In this document: in pieces, positions 33,831 through 42,568 of the stretch
Layout of the letters: each line of letters opens with the position of its first letter
How positions within the stretch are numbered: position 1 is the first letter of the stretch
From: Olsenella sp. KH3B4
GTDB lineage: Bacteria > Actinomycetota > Coriobacteriia > Coriobacteriales > Atopobiaceae
Assembly (NCBI GenBank): GCA_900111695.1
Contig: FOHD01000010.1
Span: forward strand, 1-64,000
Direction of reading: 5' to 3'
Length of the DNA: 64,000 nucleotides
Notes under the pieces: model-generated
Databases searched by the model: none
Told to the model about the DNA's origin: nothing
The model's input: the letters and a program-made list of their open reading frames with translations, nothing else
Program-made: the position numbers and the translations under genes

Positions 33831-34853
33831 GTGGAGTACGCAACTCTTGGCAAGACCGACATCAAGGTATCGCGCGTGTGCATCGGCGGCATGAGTTTTG
33901 GCAAGGTGTTTCCCGACTTTCACCAGTGGGTCATCGACCAGCCGGCAACGCAAGCCGTCCTCAAACGTGCCCTCGAGCTCGGCGTAAACTTCATCGACAC
34001 GGCGAATTGCTACGCGCACGGTACGAGCGAGGAGTTCATAGGTACTTCTCTGAAGAACCTCGGGATGAGGCGCGAGGACGTTGTGCTGGCGAGCAAGGTG
34101 TTCTTCAACGAGGGGAGCCTCGGGCACCTTACCAAGGCCGCGATAGAGCATGAAATCGATGGCACCCTACGGCGCCTTGGCACCGACTACCTGGACCTCT
34201 ACATCATCCACCGCTTCGACTACGACACACCCATCGAGGAGACCATGGAGGCGCTGGACAGTCTCGTGCGCGCAGGCAAGGTGCGGGCACTGGGCGCGAG
34301 CGCGATGTACGGCTACCAGTTCCACAACATGCAGGTCACGGCGCAAGAAAACGGTTGGGCCCCGTTCAGCACCATGCAGTGCCACTACAACCTGCTGTAC
34401 CGCGAGGACGAGCGCGAGATGATTCCCGTGTGCCGGCAGTACGGCGTGTCGCTCACCCCGTACAGCCCGCTCGCGAGCGGCCACCTCACGCGTCCGACGT
34501 GGGACTCCGAAAGCAGACGCTCCAGGACCGACTCCACCATGCGCGAGAAGTACGACCACGACCAGGAGCTGGATATGCCGGTGGTCGCGCGCGTTGCCGA
34601 GCTAGCGCAAAGGCGGGGCGTGCCCATGGCCGACATCGCGCTCGCGTGGCATTGGGCTCGTGGGGTTACCGCGCCCATCGTGGGCTGCTCCAGGCCCGAC
34701 CGCGTGGACGATGCCGTGAGGGCGCTGGACTTGAGTCTTTCTGATGAAGAGGTGGGCTTCCTCGAGGATCCATACCGCCCCCACGAGCTCGTTGGCCCCC
34801 TCGCGCGTCCGGGGGAGAGACCCCTTGCAGGCACGACCGACCCGACGAAATAG
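33831..34853 (+). CDS. aldo-keto reductase
   Basis: 340 residues. Family start YATLGKTDIKVSRVCIGGMS; catalytic Asp and Tyr in FIDTANCYAHG; Lys in LASKVF; His in YIIHRFDYDTP. The C-terminus contains IVGCSRPDRVDDAVRAL, the NADPH-binding end. GTG 33831 follows GAAAGGAGGC. It reduces aldehydes or ketones with NADPH; the substrate is unknown. Probably induced through the MerR regulator upstream. Confidence 0.92.
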   Translation: MEYATLGKTDIKVSRVCIGGMSFGKVFPDFHQWVIDQPATQAVLKRALELGVNFIDTANCYAHGTSEEFIGTSLKNLGMRREDVVLASKVFFNEGSLGHLTKAAIEHEIDGTLRRLGTDYLDLYIIHRFDYDTPIEETMEALDSLVRAGKVRALGASAMYGYQFHNMQVTAQENGWAPFSTMQCHYNLLYREDEREMIPVCRQYGVSLTPYSPLASGHLTRPTWDSESRRSRTDSTMREKYDHDQELDMPVVARVAELAQRRGVPMADIALAWHWARGVTAPIVGCSRPDRVDDAVRALDLSLSDEEVGFLEDPYRPHELVGPLARPGERPLAGTTDPTK

Positions 34854-34968
34854 ATGTGCGCGCCCGCCCGATGCCGTCGCAGTACGTGTAGTTGCCTCAG
34901 CCATATCTTTCTTACAGGATGCCTATGAGCTTGGCCACAATCTATCGTAAAGATGCAGGAGGTCAGAA

Positions 34969-35328
34969 ATGCACATTGAGATGGACTTTGACGGAACCAT
35001 CGTCTCGGGAACCCTGAACGATACGGAAACCGCGAAAGCGTTCTTCGAAGCGCTCCCCATCTCCATTCATGTGGGGTCGTCGGGAATGGATTTCTGTGGC
35101 CAGATAGAGCAGAGCTTTCCCTATGACGCGGCACAAGTCGGGTATGGATGGTCGAACGGTGACATCAACTACAACCCCGGCGGCGGTTGGTTCGCCGTCT
35201 TCTTCGATGGCGAAGACGCTTCAGGGTCCTATGGGGACCAGCTGAACATGGGCCGCTTGGACGATGGAGCCATCGAGACCTTACGCGGGCTGAAGGGATC
35301 CTATGACATCACGATCAGGAAGGCATAG
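34969..35328 (+). CDS. cyclophilin-like fold protein (cytosolic)
   Basis: 119 residues resembling the Cyclophil_like2 family: DFDGTIVSGTLNDTETAKAF then FFEALPISIHV, and the late GDINYNPGGGWFAVFFDGED. The function of the family is not defined; the fold is that of a small beta barrel. It ends two bases before the FMN reductase gene, and a secreted relative lies after that gene. The AT-richer composition compared with the fab region suggests acquisition. Confidence 0.7.
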   Translation: MHIEMDFDGTIVSGTLNDTETAKAFFEALPISIHVGSSGMDFCGQIEQSFPYDAAQVGYGWSNGDINYNPGGGWFAVFFDGEDASGSYGDQLNMGRLDDGAIETLRGLKGSYDITIRKA

Positions 35329-35329
35329 C

Positions 35330-35848
35330 ATGAAGATACTCGTCCTGCAGGGAAGCGCCCGCAAGAATGGGCATACGACCGCGTTGGCCCAGGCGTTCGC
35401 CGAGGGAGCGCGCGAAGCGGGCCATGAAGTGACCGTGTTCGACGTTGCCTCCATGGACATCCATGGGTGCATCGGGTGCGAGTGGTGCCACACCCAAGGG
35501 AACGGCGAATGCATCCAAAAGGATGACATGCAGCAGATCTACCCCCATTACGCCAGCGCTGACATGATCGTGCTGGCAAGCCCGATCTACTACGGCTCGT
35601 TCACGGGGCAGCTGCACTGCGCCATCCATCGGACCTATGCCCTTGAGATCCCGAAGGCATGCAAGAAGATGGCCATGATCCTGGATTCCGGATCTTCGGG
35701 CGTGTATGCCGCGGCCGAGCGCATCTACCATGGGTTCCTGCAAGGCTGGTACGGCGCGGAGGACTGTGGCATCTTCGAATATCCTGGCGCAGCCGCGTCC
35801 TCTCCCCAGAGCCTGGAAGAGGTTCGCCAGTTCGGCCGGAGCTTGTGA
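35330..35848 (+). CDS. NADPH-dependent FMN reductase / flavodoxin-fold protein
   Basis: 172 residues. MKILVLQGSARKNGHTTALA is the flavin phosphate loop; CIGCEWCHTQGNGECIQKDD is the Cys-rich segment typical of this family; SPIYYGSFTGQL follows. It likely reduces quinones or nitro compounds. It starts one base after the previous stop and is followed 16 bases later by the lipoprotein gene, forming a three-gene unit. Confidence 0.88.
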   Translation: MKILVLQGSARKNGHTTALAQAFAEGAREAGHEVTVFDVASMDIHGCIGCEWCHTQGNGECIQKDDMQQIYPHYASADMIVLASPIYYGSFTGQLHCAIHRTYALEIPKACKKMAMILDSGSSGVYAAAERIYHGFLQGWYGAEDCGIFEYPGAAASSPQSLEEVRQFGRSL

Positions 35849-35864
35849 GGAGGAAGGGACCCCC

Positions 35865-36422
35865 GTGAAGAGAATCCTGTTGACAGCTGCCTTAGCGTCC
35901 GTGCTCTGCATCTCCTTCCTTGGGGGATGCGCTCAGGAGCAATCCAGCGATAAGAATGGCGTGAATGCATCCAGTGCGAATGCGAGCGCACCTCAAGAGA
36001 TCGATCCTGCGAACCAGGATGCAACGGCATCTTCTACCAACCAAGGGGAGGAGTCCTCTATGAACCCGTCCATTTCAACGGTCACGCTCTCGGTTGAGGG
36101 ACACCAGTTCGCCATCGACCTGGATGATAAGGAGACAGCAGCAGCCTTTGCGGCGATGCTCCCGCTGCAGACGGAGATGAGCGAGCTCAACGGGAACGAG
36201 AAGTACGTCTATCTGGACGGCTCGCTCCCGACCAACGCGTCCAACCCCGGTACCATCGAGGCAGGGGATGTGATGCTCTATGGGAACAACTGCCTGGTGG
36301 TCTTCTACGAATCCCACGCCACCTCTTATGCCTATACGCGCATCGGCAAGATAGCGGATGCGTCGGATTTGGCGGACGTGGTGGGAAGCGGCTCCATCAG
36401 CGCAAGCTTCGCTGCCGCGTAA
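35865..36422 (+). CDS. lipoprotein with cyclophilin-like domain
   Basis: 185 residues. The signal sequence MKRILLTAALASVLCISF ends in the lipobox LGGC, so Cys22 should be lipidated and the protein anchored outside the cell. A Ser/Asn/Ala-rich linker (about 23-66) leads to a domain like the 34969 product: VTLSVEGHQFAIDLDDKETA, MLPLQTEMSEL, and GDVMLYGNNCLVVFY. GTG 35865 follows GAGGAGGAAGG. Function unknown; a surface partner of the FMN reductase is possible. Confidence 0.78.
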   Translation: MKRILLTAALASVLCISFLGGCAQEQSSDKNGVNASSANASAPQEIDPANQDATASSTNQGEESSMNPSISTVTLSVEGHQFAIDLDDKETAAAFAAMLPLQTEMSELNGNEKYVYLDGSLPTNASNPGTIEAGDVMLYGNNCLVVFYESHATSYAYTRIGKIADASDLADVVGSGSISASFAAA

Positions 36423-36430
36423 GCAAATGT

Positions 36431-36834
36431 AAGGCGAATCCTCAGAGCAAGTGCAACGAAAAGCAGCGCGTGGCCATTGCGTGCGCCGTGGCGTCGGGCA
36501 GGCAGGTCGTCGCGTTCGACGAGCCTACAAGTGGGTTGGGCTATGGGCACATGATGCAGTTCGCAGCGCTGCTCAATTGGTCGCGCGCTGGTGAAAAAAG
36601 CCTCGGCTCCTCCTCTGTGACGAGCCCACCGGAGCCCTCGACTACCAGACCTCCAAGGAGATCCTTGCCCTTATCGAGAGGGTCTGTCACGAGCACGGAT
36701 GCACCACCGTGATCGTTACCCACAACGCCGCTATTGGAGAGATGGCAACCAGGCGTCTGCGCCTAAGAGAGGGTCAGATCGTGGAAGACGAGGTCAATCC
36801 CTCTCCCATCCCCGCGCGCAACCTCGAGTGGTAG
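36431..36834 (+). pseudogene. fused fragments of two ABC transporter ATPases
   Basis: The first part (KQRVAIACAVASGRQVVAFD then EPTSGLGYGHMMQ) is the signature/Walker B region of an ECF/CbiO-like ATPase. After about 36560 the frame changes. CDEPTGALDYQTSKEILALI then TVIVTHNAAIGEMATRR, to the TAG at 36834, is the C-terminal end of a MacB/LolD-type ATPase. Neither has a Walker A. Recombination between two ABC genes followed by decay explains it. Confidence 0.8.
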
Positions 36835-36843
36835 GAAGCTGCA

Positions 36844-37282
36844 ATGCACAACCCCCTTCACAGGCGCTTTGGGCGCCAGCTGCTCCACAACGCGGGCAGG
36901 CACCTCGGCATCTTTGCGCTGCTCGTGGCCACGATCTCGGTGGTGTCTGGCTGTCTCATCACCATCTCCTCCGTGCAGGCCATTCTGGAAAACATGGACG
37001 AGAAGAACTCCGTCGAGGACGCGCTTCGAGACCTCAGAGCCGATAGACGACCATGCGCGTGCGGCCGTCGAGGACGATGGCGTCACGGTCTATGACAACT
37101 GGAGTCGCGAAGCCACGACGATGCTCGGCAACACCGAGGCTACCGTCCGGCTCTACGTGGACAGGACCGAGGTGGACACCCCCAGCTACTACGAGGGGAG
37201 GGCGCCCCAGAGCGACGACGAGGTGGCGCTGGACCGTACCTTTGCCACCCACCTCGCACTGGCCCTCAAGACGCAGGAGTAG
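36844..37282 (+). pseudogene. FtsX/MacB-type ABC permease, frameshifted and truncated
   Basis: MHNPLHRRFGRQLLHNAGRH then IFALLVATISVVSGCLIT gives the first membrane helix of a MacB/FtsX permease. The frame shifts near 37030 and continues as VTVYDNWSREATTMLGNTEA and APQSDDEVALDRTFATHLAL to a stop at 37282. The three C-terminal membrane helices are missing. It was the partner of the ATPase fragment that ends at 36834. Confidence 0.8.
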
Positions 37283-37373
37283 GAGTTCAAACGTAGGTCT
37301 CACCCTGCATCCGGGAACGGCATGGCGTTGCAACCTGGTTGCATTCTTTCTATTAAGGTCGTCGTCCCGCCCA

Positions 37374-37961
37374 CTATGATTTTGTGTGGCCCGTGGGGTC
37401 CTTCGTGCCGCCGGCATCGGCCATCCATGCGCGCTTGAGTATCTCGGGCATGCAGAGGTACTGGTACCGTGCCATGCTCTCGACGCTCAGGCCATTCTTC
37501 CCTAGGATCCATTCAATCGTGATGCCAAGGCATCCATAGGAGTACTGGCGAATCACGTACTCTGTCTCTTCGTCCAGCGTCGCTACACCCTGATACCGGC
37601 AGATGGCTTCTCGCTCGCTCTTTACATAGAAATCAAGTAGGTAGGTGTCGAGGCTGTTCTGGGAGCGATCGCTGAGAGCATTCCTGAAGAAGGCCCGCTC
37701 GCTCCAGAATCCGCGGAGCATGCCCTCGATCATCTCCCTGCTATTCTCGATGGGGCTTCGAGAGCGCTCCTTCTTGAAGAGCTGCATGAAGATCCATGCG
37801 ACAAGATCGTATTTGTCCTTGAAGTGATAGTAGAAGGTGGAGCGGTCCGTCCTGCTCGCCGCGCAGAGGTCCTTCACGCGAATTGCCTGGATTGGCATCG
37901 TCTTGCTCATCTCGATGAGCTTATCGGCAAGCAGCTGCTTTGTTCTATCGGAGGCACCCAT
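37374..37961 (-). CDS. TetR-family regulator
   Basis: 195 residues. DNA-binding region MPIQAIRVKDLCAASRTDRS followed by TFYYHFKDKYDLVAWIF, and a C-terminal region FWSERAFFRNALSDRSQNSL common in the TetR group with a C-terminal YPGCLGI-like end (SYGCLGITIEWILG). It is divergent from the SDR at 38099, 137 bases apart, and is its probable repressor. Confidence 0.87.
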   Translation of the reverse strand: MGASDRTKQLLADKLIEMSKTMPIQAIRVKDLCAASRTDRSTFYYHFKDKYDLVAWIFMQLFKKERSRSPIENSREMIEGMLRGFWSERAFFRNALSDRSQNSLDTYLLDFYVKSEREAICRYQGVATLDEETEYVIRQYSYGCLGITIEWILGKNGLSVESMARYQYLCMPEILKRAWMADAGGTKDPTGHTKS

Positions 37962-38098
37962 GGCTCCACCTCTTGGACTCTTCAGACATTACTCAAAATT
38001 GTAGTAGAACCCGGCAAAACCGATAAATGTCCAAATTACTGTGCTCCAAGCCGTCACAAACTTGTTGGGGGTATGACTTCGTCGAAAGGTGTGTAAAG

Positions 38099-38905
38099 AT
38101 GGCTGACTTCTCAAGTGTCAAGGGCCGCACGGCCGTAGTTACCGGCGCAACCTCGGGTATTGGCGAATCGACTGCAAAGGTCTTTGCTGCGCAAGGCATG
38201 AAGGTCGTGCTTGCTGGACGTAGAGCCGACAGGGGAGAGGCCATCGCCGAAGAGATACGCCAAAAGGGAGGCGAGGCCCTGTTCTGCAAGACGGACGTAA
38301 CTTCCGAAGACGATGTGGCGCATCTCATGCAGACCGCCCTTGATGCATACGGTTCCCTGGATGTTCTCGTCAACAACGCAGGCGCGAGTTGCCTCATGAA
38401 GCCGATTCACGAGTACGACGCTGACGACTTCCGTCGCGTCACCAACATCGACTACGTTGGCGTGTTCCTGTGCATGAAGTATGCCGTCTCTGCCATGCTC
38501 ACCTCGAAGTCGACGAACTGCTCGATCATCAACGTCTCGTCCGCAGAGGGCATCAAGGCGACGGCCAACTTTGCGCCGTACAGTGCCGCTAAGCGTGCCG
38601 TTATCAGCCTTACCCAGACTGCCGGGATGGACTATGCCCGCCATGGGATCAGGGTAAATTGCATCTGCCCGGGCGCCATTGACACGGAGATCTATGCAAC
38701 CATCTCGCCCGAGCAACGCGAACTGACCCAGTCCATGATTCCCAACGGACGCTTTGGACGTCCGGAAGAGATTGCCAACGTTGCCCTCTTCCTGGCGAGC
38801 GACCTCGCAAGCTATGTCACGGGAGCCGTGATTCCCGTGGACGCCGCCATGTCGTCCGGTAACTTTATCGAGGTTCCCTGGAAAGAGCCCGACCCCAGGA
38901 GCTAG
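38099..38905 (+). CDS. short-chain dehydrogenase/reductase
   Basis: 268 residues. TGATSGIGESTAK cofactor loop, NNAGASCL, Ser in NVSSAEGI, YxxxK in YSAAKRAV, and C-terminal GRPEEIANVALFLASDLASY. It resembles the classical SDRs that include bacterial hydroxysteroid dehydrogenases, but such enzymes cannot be told apart by eye. GAAAGG precedes ATG 38099. Likely controlled by the divergent TetR. Confidence 0.88.
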   Translation: MADFSSVKGRTAVVTGATSGIGESTAKVFAAQGMKVVLAGRRADRGEAIAEEIRQKGGEALFCKTDVTSEDDVAHLMQTALDAYGSLDVLVNNAGASCLMKPIHEYDADDFRRVTNIDYVGVFLCMKYAVSAMLTSKSTNCSIINVSSAEGIKATANFAPYSAAKRAVISLTQTAGMDYARHGIRVNCICPGAIDTEIYATISPEQRELTQSMIPNGRFGRPEEIANVALFLASDLASYVTGAVIPVDAAMSSGNFIEVPWKEPDPRS

Positions 38906-39025
38906 CGCGGCGTTTTTTGGCTGCGGTGAGTTGCCACGGCTTTTGTGGAATATGAGTCGCGAGAGCGTTTAGACTCACGTTGGATACGCGCGCGTTTACT
39001 TGTATTTCTCAGTGTAAGGAGACCT

Positions 39026-39673
39026 ATGACAAAGACCCTGGTGCTCAACGCAAGCCCTCGCAAGGCGTGGAACACGGCAAAGCTCTTGAAGTCGGCGGCC
39101 GAGGGCGCCAGGAGCGCCGGCTCCGAGGCCGAGTACATAGACCTCTACGACCTCAACTTCACCGGTTGCAGGAGCTGCATGCTCTGCAAGAGGAAGGGTG
39201 CCGAGAGGTGCCACTGCTACTGGAAGGACGACCTGTCCCCGATAATCGACAAGGTTTTCCGGTCGGACGTTCTTCTCGTTGGCACGGCAATCTACCTGGG
39301 CAGGCCGACGAGCCGGTACTTCGAGGTGATGGAGCGGCTGCATTTCTGCGCGCTGTCCTACGACGACTACAGCAACTACTTCACCGGGAAGGTGAACGTG
39401 GGACTCTTCGTCAGCATGAACGCGTCGAAGGAGTTCTACGACAGGCTCTACAAGGACGCGTTCGAGGGGTACGCGCGGGAGCTCCAGATGCTCAACGGCG
39501 AGGTCTGCCTGTACCCGTGCTTTGACACGCTGCAGGTGGCGGATTACTCCAAGTACTCCATGGCGGGCTTTGACGCCGAGAAGAAGCAGCTCTCGCGCGA
39601 GAAGAACTTCCCCAAGGACCTGGAGAACGCCTACGCAATCGGGCAGAGGCTGGTGCGCGAGAGCGGCAGGTGA
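39026..39673 (+). CDS. flavodoxin-fold NAD(P)H-dependent oxidoreductase
   Basis: 215 residues. MTKTLVLNASPRKAWNTAKL is the flavin-binding loop; FTGCRSCMLCKRKGAERCHC is a Cys cluster; VGTAIYLGRPTSRYFEVMER follows. Family members reduce quinones, azo or nitro compounds. ATG 39026 follows AAGGAGACC. It stands alone between the SDR and the Rrf2 operon. Confidence 0.87.
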   Translation: MTKTLVLNASPRKAWNTAKLLKSAAEGARSAGSEAEYIDLYDLNFTGCRSCMLCKRKGAERCHCYWKDDLSPIIDKVFRSDVLLVGTAIYLGRPTSRYFEVMERLHFCALSYDDYSNYFTGKVNVGLFVSMNASKEFYDRLYKDAFEGYARELQMLNGEVCLYPCFDTLQVADYSKYSMAGFDAEKKQLSREKNFPKDLENAYAIGQRLVRESGR

Positions 39674-39763
39674 GCTTGACGTAGAGACGCTCCCGCGCTT
39701 CTCGTCGCGACGCAAGTGGTGAGTTTATGTGCCCTGGTCGATGCCGTGTGGTCTCACTAGAGA

Positions 39764-39782
39764 TGTATCAGTACGTGATACA
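39764..39782. promoter_or_regulatory. palindromic operator upstream of rrf2
   Basis: TGTATCA (39764-39770), five bases, then TGATACA (39776-39782), a perfect 7-bp dyad. It lies 36 bases before the Rrf2 start. Rrf2 proteins bind dyads of this size, often autoregulating. Confidence 0.65.
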
Positions 39783-39818
39783 ATCACAACCCGACAGACG
39801 CAGGAAGTAGGGGAGCGC

Positions 39819-40280
39819 ATGGACACCAAGTTCTCGACGGCCATTCACATGTTGATTCTTGTCTCCGAGGCGGAGCAGCCCATGAACTCGGAGCAGATTG
39901 CGACGAGCGTGGGAACAAACGCCAGCTACATCCGCAAGGTAGCCGCGCGTCTCAGCCGTGCCGGAATCATCGAGGGTCAGCGTGGCAGGAGCGGATTTGC
40001 CCTGGTCAAGGCACCTGCGGACATATCCCTTCTCGACGTGTACCGTGCGGTCGAGGAGACGGATGACGTCCACGTGTTCGACATTCACCAGAACCCCAGC
40101 GACGCGTGCATTGTGGGCAGGAACATCCGCCCCGTGCTCAGCGGGATGTTCCGCCATGCGGAGCAGGTGGTGGAGGACGAGCTTTCGGGCGCGACGCTTG
40201 CGGACTGCATGGCGCGCATGCGCGAACGGATCGAGAAGGACGAGAGAAGCTCTCACCAGCGGGAAGGCGGTAAGCAATGA
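39819..40280 (+). CDS. Rrf2-family regulator
   Basis: 153 residues. MDTKFSTAIHMLILVSEAEQ then MNSEQIATSVGTNASYIRKV is the Rrf2 winged helix; GIIEGQRGRSGFALVKAPAD is the wing. Only one Cys (DACIVGRNI) remains where [Fe-S] members have three, so sensing through an iron-sulphur cluster is unlikely; thiol or quinone sensing is possible. It overlaps the next gene by ATGA, so it sits in and probably controls the operon. Confidence 0.9.
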   Translation: MDTKFSTAIHMLILVSEAEQPMNSEQIATSVGTNASYIRKVAARLSRAGIIEGQRGRSGFALVKAPADISLLDVYRAVEETDDVHVFDIHQNPSDACIVGRNIRPVLSGMFRHAEQVVEDELSGATLADCMARMRERIEKDERSSHQREGGKQ

Positions 40281-41287
40281 AGGCAGCGATTCTGGACGGC
40301 TACGACAAGAACGGCGCGACTCTCGCGGTGCGCGACATTCCCGTCCCCGAGCCCGCGGCGCACGAGGTTCTCGTGCGCATCCACACGGCGGCGGTGAACC
40401 CGCTGGACAACATGATCGTTCGCGGAGAGGTGCGTCTCATCGTGCCGTACCGCACGCCGCTCGTGATGGGCAACGAGTTCTCGGGCACCGTCGTCAAGGC
40501 GGGCTCTGCGGCAGGAAAGTTCAAAGCCGGCGACCGTGTGTACGGACGCATGCCGCTTGCGAAGATTGGCGCGTTTGCCGAGTACGCTGCTGTGGACGAG
40601 TCGGCCTTGGCCACCGTGCCGGACTACCTCTCGATGGAGGAGGCCGCGTGCGTACCCCTCACGGCGCTCACCGCTATGCAGGCGCTCGAGCTCATGCAGG
40701 CGAAAACGGGCCAGACGCTCTTCATCTCGGGCGGAACGGGCAGCCTCGGCGCCATGGCCATCCCCATTGCCGCGCGCATGGGGCTTGTGGTGTCGACCAA
40801 CGGCAGCGCCCGCAACGAGGAGCGCGTCTGCGAGCTTGGTGCCAGCACCTTCATCGACTACAAGGCGCAGCGCTACATCGACGTGCTCCACGACGTTGAC
40901 TGCGTGCTCGACACCCTGGGCGAGCGCGAGTTGCCGGACGAGTTCCGCGTGCTCAAGCGTGGCGGGCACCTCGTGTCGCTGCGCGGACTGCCCAACGGCC
41001 GCTTTGCCAGGCGCGCGGGCCTCTCGCCTGTTAAGCGCGCGCTCTTTGGCATCGCTGGCCGCAAGTTCGACAAGATGGCGACGCAGAGGGACCAGACGTA
41101 CGATTTCATCTTTGTTCACGAGAACGGCGCGCAGCTCGAGCGTGTGAGGGAGCTCTTCCCGGCGGAGCGTCCGCTGCAGGTCTCCATCGACGGCTCCTAC
41201 GGCCTCGACCAGGTCAATGACGCGCTCGAGCGCGTGAGGTCCGGTCACTCCCAGGGCAAGACGCTCCTGCACGTCGAGCAGGACTAG
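40277..41287 (+). CDS. NADPH:quinone oxidoreductase-type MDR dehydrogenase
   Basis: 336 residues of the zinc-independent medium-chain dehydrogenase family: MKAAILDGYDKNGATLAVRD, GNEFSGTVVKAGSAAGKFKA, and cofactor loop FISGGTGSLGAMAI. No structural zinc Cys cluster is seen. It probably reduces quinones or enones. Translationally coupled to rrf2 and followed by a nitroreductase, which fits detoxification of electrophiles. Confidence 0.92.
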   Translation: MKAAILDGYDKNGATLAVRDIPVPEPAAHEVLVRIHTAAVNPLDNMIVRGEVRLIVPYRTPLVMGNEFSGTVVKAGSAAGKFKAGDRVYGRMPLAKIGAFAEYAAVDESALATVPDYLSMEEAACVPLTALTAMQALELMQAKTGQTLFISGGTGSLGAMAIPIAARMGLVVSTNGSARNEERVCELGASTFIDYKAQRYIDVLHDVDCVLDTLGERELPDEFRVLKRGGHLVSLRGLPNGRFARRAGLSPVKRALFGIAGRKFDKMATQRDQTYDFIFVHENGAQLERVRELFPAERPLQVSIDGSYGLDQVNDALERVRSGHSQGKTLLHVEQD

Positions 41288-41342
41288 GGTCACTCCGGCA
41301 AGACGCAGAACGCAGTAGCGAGAAGAACAGGGGACACAACAC

Positions 41343-42155
41343 ATGGACTCCAGCACCATCAAGGCGCGCAAGAGCGTGCGGACCTTCAACGACAGGCCAA
41401 TCCCGGACGAGCTAATAGCGAAGCTCGAGGACTTCACCAAACACGACACCAATCCCTTTGGCGTGCCCATAACGTTCAAGTTCCTCGACCGCAAGCGGGA
41501 CGGGGTCTCCAGCCCCGTGATTGTGGGGGCCAACACGTACGTGGCGGCCAAGTACCACAGGCAGGAGGACGCGGAGCTGGGCTTTGGCTACTTGTTTGAA
41601 CGGTTCGTCCTTCTCGCCACGTCGCTGGGGCTGGGGACGGTGTGGCTTGCCGCAACGATCGACCGCAAGGCCTTCGAACGCGCCCTGGGCGTGGGGGCCG
41701 ACGAGGTCATGCCTGCAGTGACCCCTCTCGGCTACGCTGCGGACAAGAGGTCCGTGCGCGAGACCCTCATGCGTAAGAACATGCGGTCGGACGAGCGGGC
41801 CCCGTTCGAGTCACTCTTCTTCAAGGGAGACTTCGACCATCCCCTTGGCGAGGGTGAAGCGGGTGGCCTCTTGGAGCCGCTTCAGACGGTGCGCTGGTCT
41901 CCCTCGGCAACCAACAAGCAGCCGTGGCGCCTTGTTGTCGACGGCGAGAAGGTTCACTTCTACGAGCACAAGACCAAGGGGTACGCGCGGGAGTCGACCG
42001 GCGACATTCAGAAGGTTGATATGGGCATTGCGGCCTGTCACTTCCAGATTGCCGCGCAGGACGCCGGGCTGGCGGGGACGTTCGCGAAGGCCGATCCGGG
42101 GATTAGGGCACCAGAAGCTACCGACTACGTGACCACGTTCGTGATTTCAAGCTAG
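41343..42155 (+). CDS. nitroreductase-family protein
   Basis: 270 residues. Starts with IKARKSVRTFNDRPIPDELI. The C-terminal WSPSATNKQPWRLVVDGEKV is a diagnostic flavin-binding segment, and VDMGIAACHFQIAA is the last helix. It belongs to the 'putative TM nitroreductase' subgroup, despite being soluble in appearance. It lies 55 bases after the quinone reductase gene; a ribosome-binding site GAAGAACAGGGGAC is present. Confidence 0.88.
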   Translation: MDSSTIKARKSVRTFNDRPIPDELIAKLEDFTKHDTNPFGVPITFKFLDRKRDGVSSPVIVGANTYVAAKYHRQEDAELGFGYLFERFVLLATSLGLGTVWLAATIDRKAFERALGVGADEVMPAVTPLGYAADKRSVRETLMRKNMRSDERAPFESLFFKGDFDHPLGEGEAGGLLEPLQTVRWSPSATNKQPWRLVVDGEKVHFYEHKTKGYARESTGDIQKVDMGIAACHFQIAAQDAGLAGTFAKADPGIRAPEATDYVTTFVISS

Positions 42156-42190
42156 TTCCCGCGTGTCTGGGGCCACGGTGTAAGGGCGTT

Positions 42191-42340
42191 GCACAATATT
42201 TGCGGTTGACGGCCTTTTTCGGGGGTTTAGCTTAGTATCACTCGGCGGGTGCCATTTCGCTACCTGCGGCTCCGCAAAAAGTTAGAGCTTTCGTACTCGG
42301 CGATTCGCCCAAAATGGGCCGTCAACCGCAAATTTTGTGC
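42191..42340. repeat. long-stem repeat element C
   Basis: Left arm 42191-42214 (starting GCACAATATTTGCGG) and right arm 42317-42340 are reverse complements at 23 of 24 positions. The 102-base interior holds CTCGGCGGG (42241-42249) and CGCTACCTGCGG (42258-42269), both shared with element D. It lies between convergent genes. Confidence 0.85.
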
Positions 42341-42409
42341 AGCGCTGCTTCTGGCGGGTGGCAGATGGTGAGGCCGGCTGGGCGGAGGGGCCCAGGCGGT
42401 CCGGCCGCC

Positions 42410-42510
42410 AAAACTGCGGTTTAATTGCACCTCTCGGCGGGGCCCCAAGCCCGCTACCTGCGGTTCTTCTCAGCAGACCCCGCCTTGAACTGCAATTAAG
42501 CCGCAGTTTT
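42410..42510. repeat. long-stem repeat element D
   Basis: Left arm 42410-42429 (AAAACTGCGGTTTAATTGCA) pairs with 42491-42510 at 19 of 20 positions. The 61-base interior has CTCGGCGGG (42433-42441) and CGCTACCTGCGG (42452-42463) in the same order as element C and at almost the same spacing, although the stems differ in sequence. Confidence 0.85.
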
Positions 42511-42568
42511 CCATTTCGGGGGAGGAGCGAGGGCGAGGGGAGGCGTGGAGAGGGGGCGTCCCCTGGCC

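Noticed and set aside
36470..36712. An intact 80-residue ABC-related protein
   Set aside because: It joins an ATPase fragment to out-of-frame sequence; the real second fragment is in another frame, so the locus is a pseudogene.
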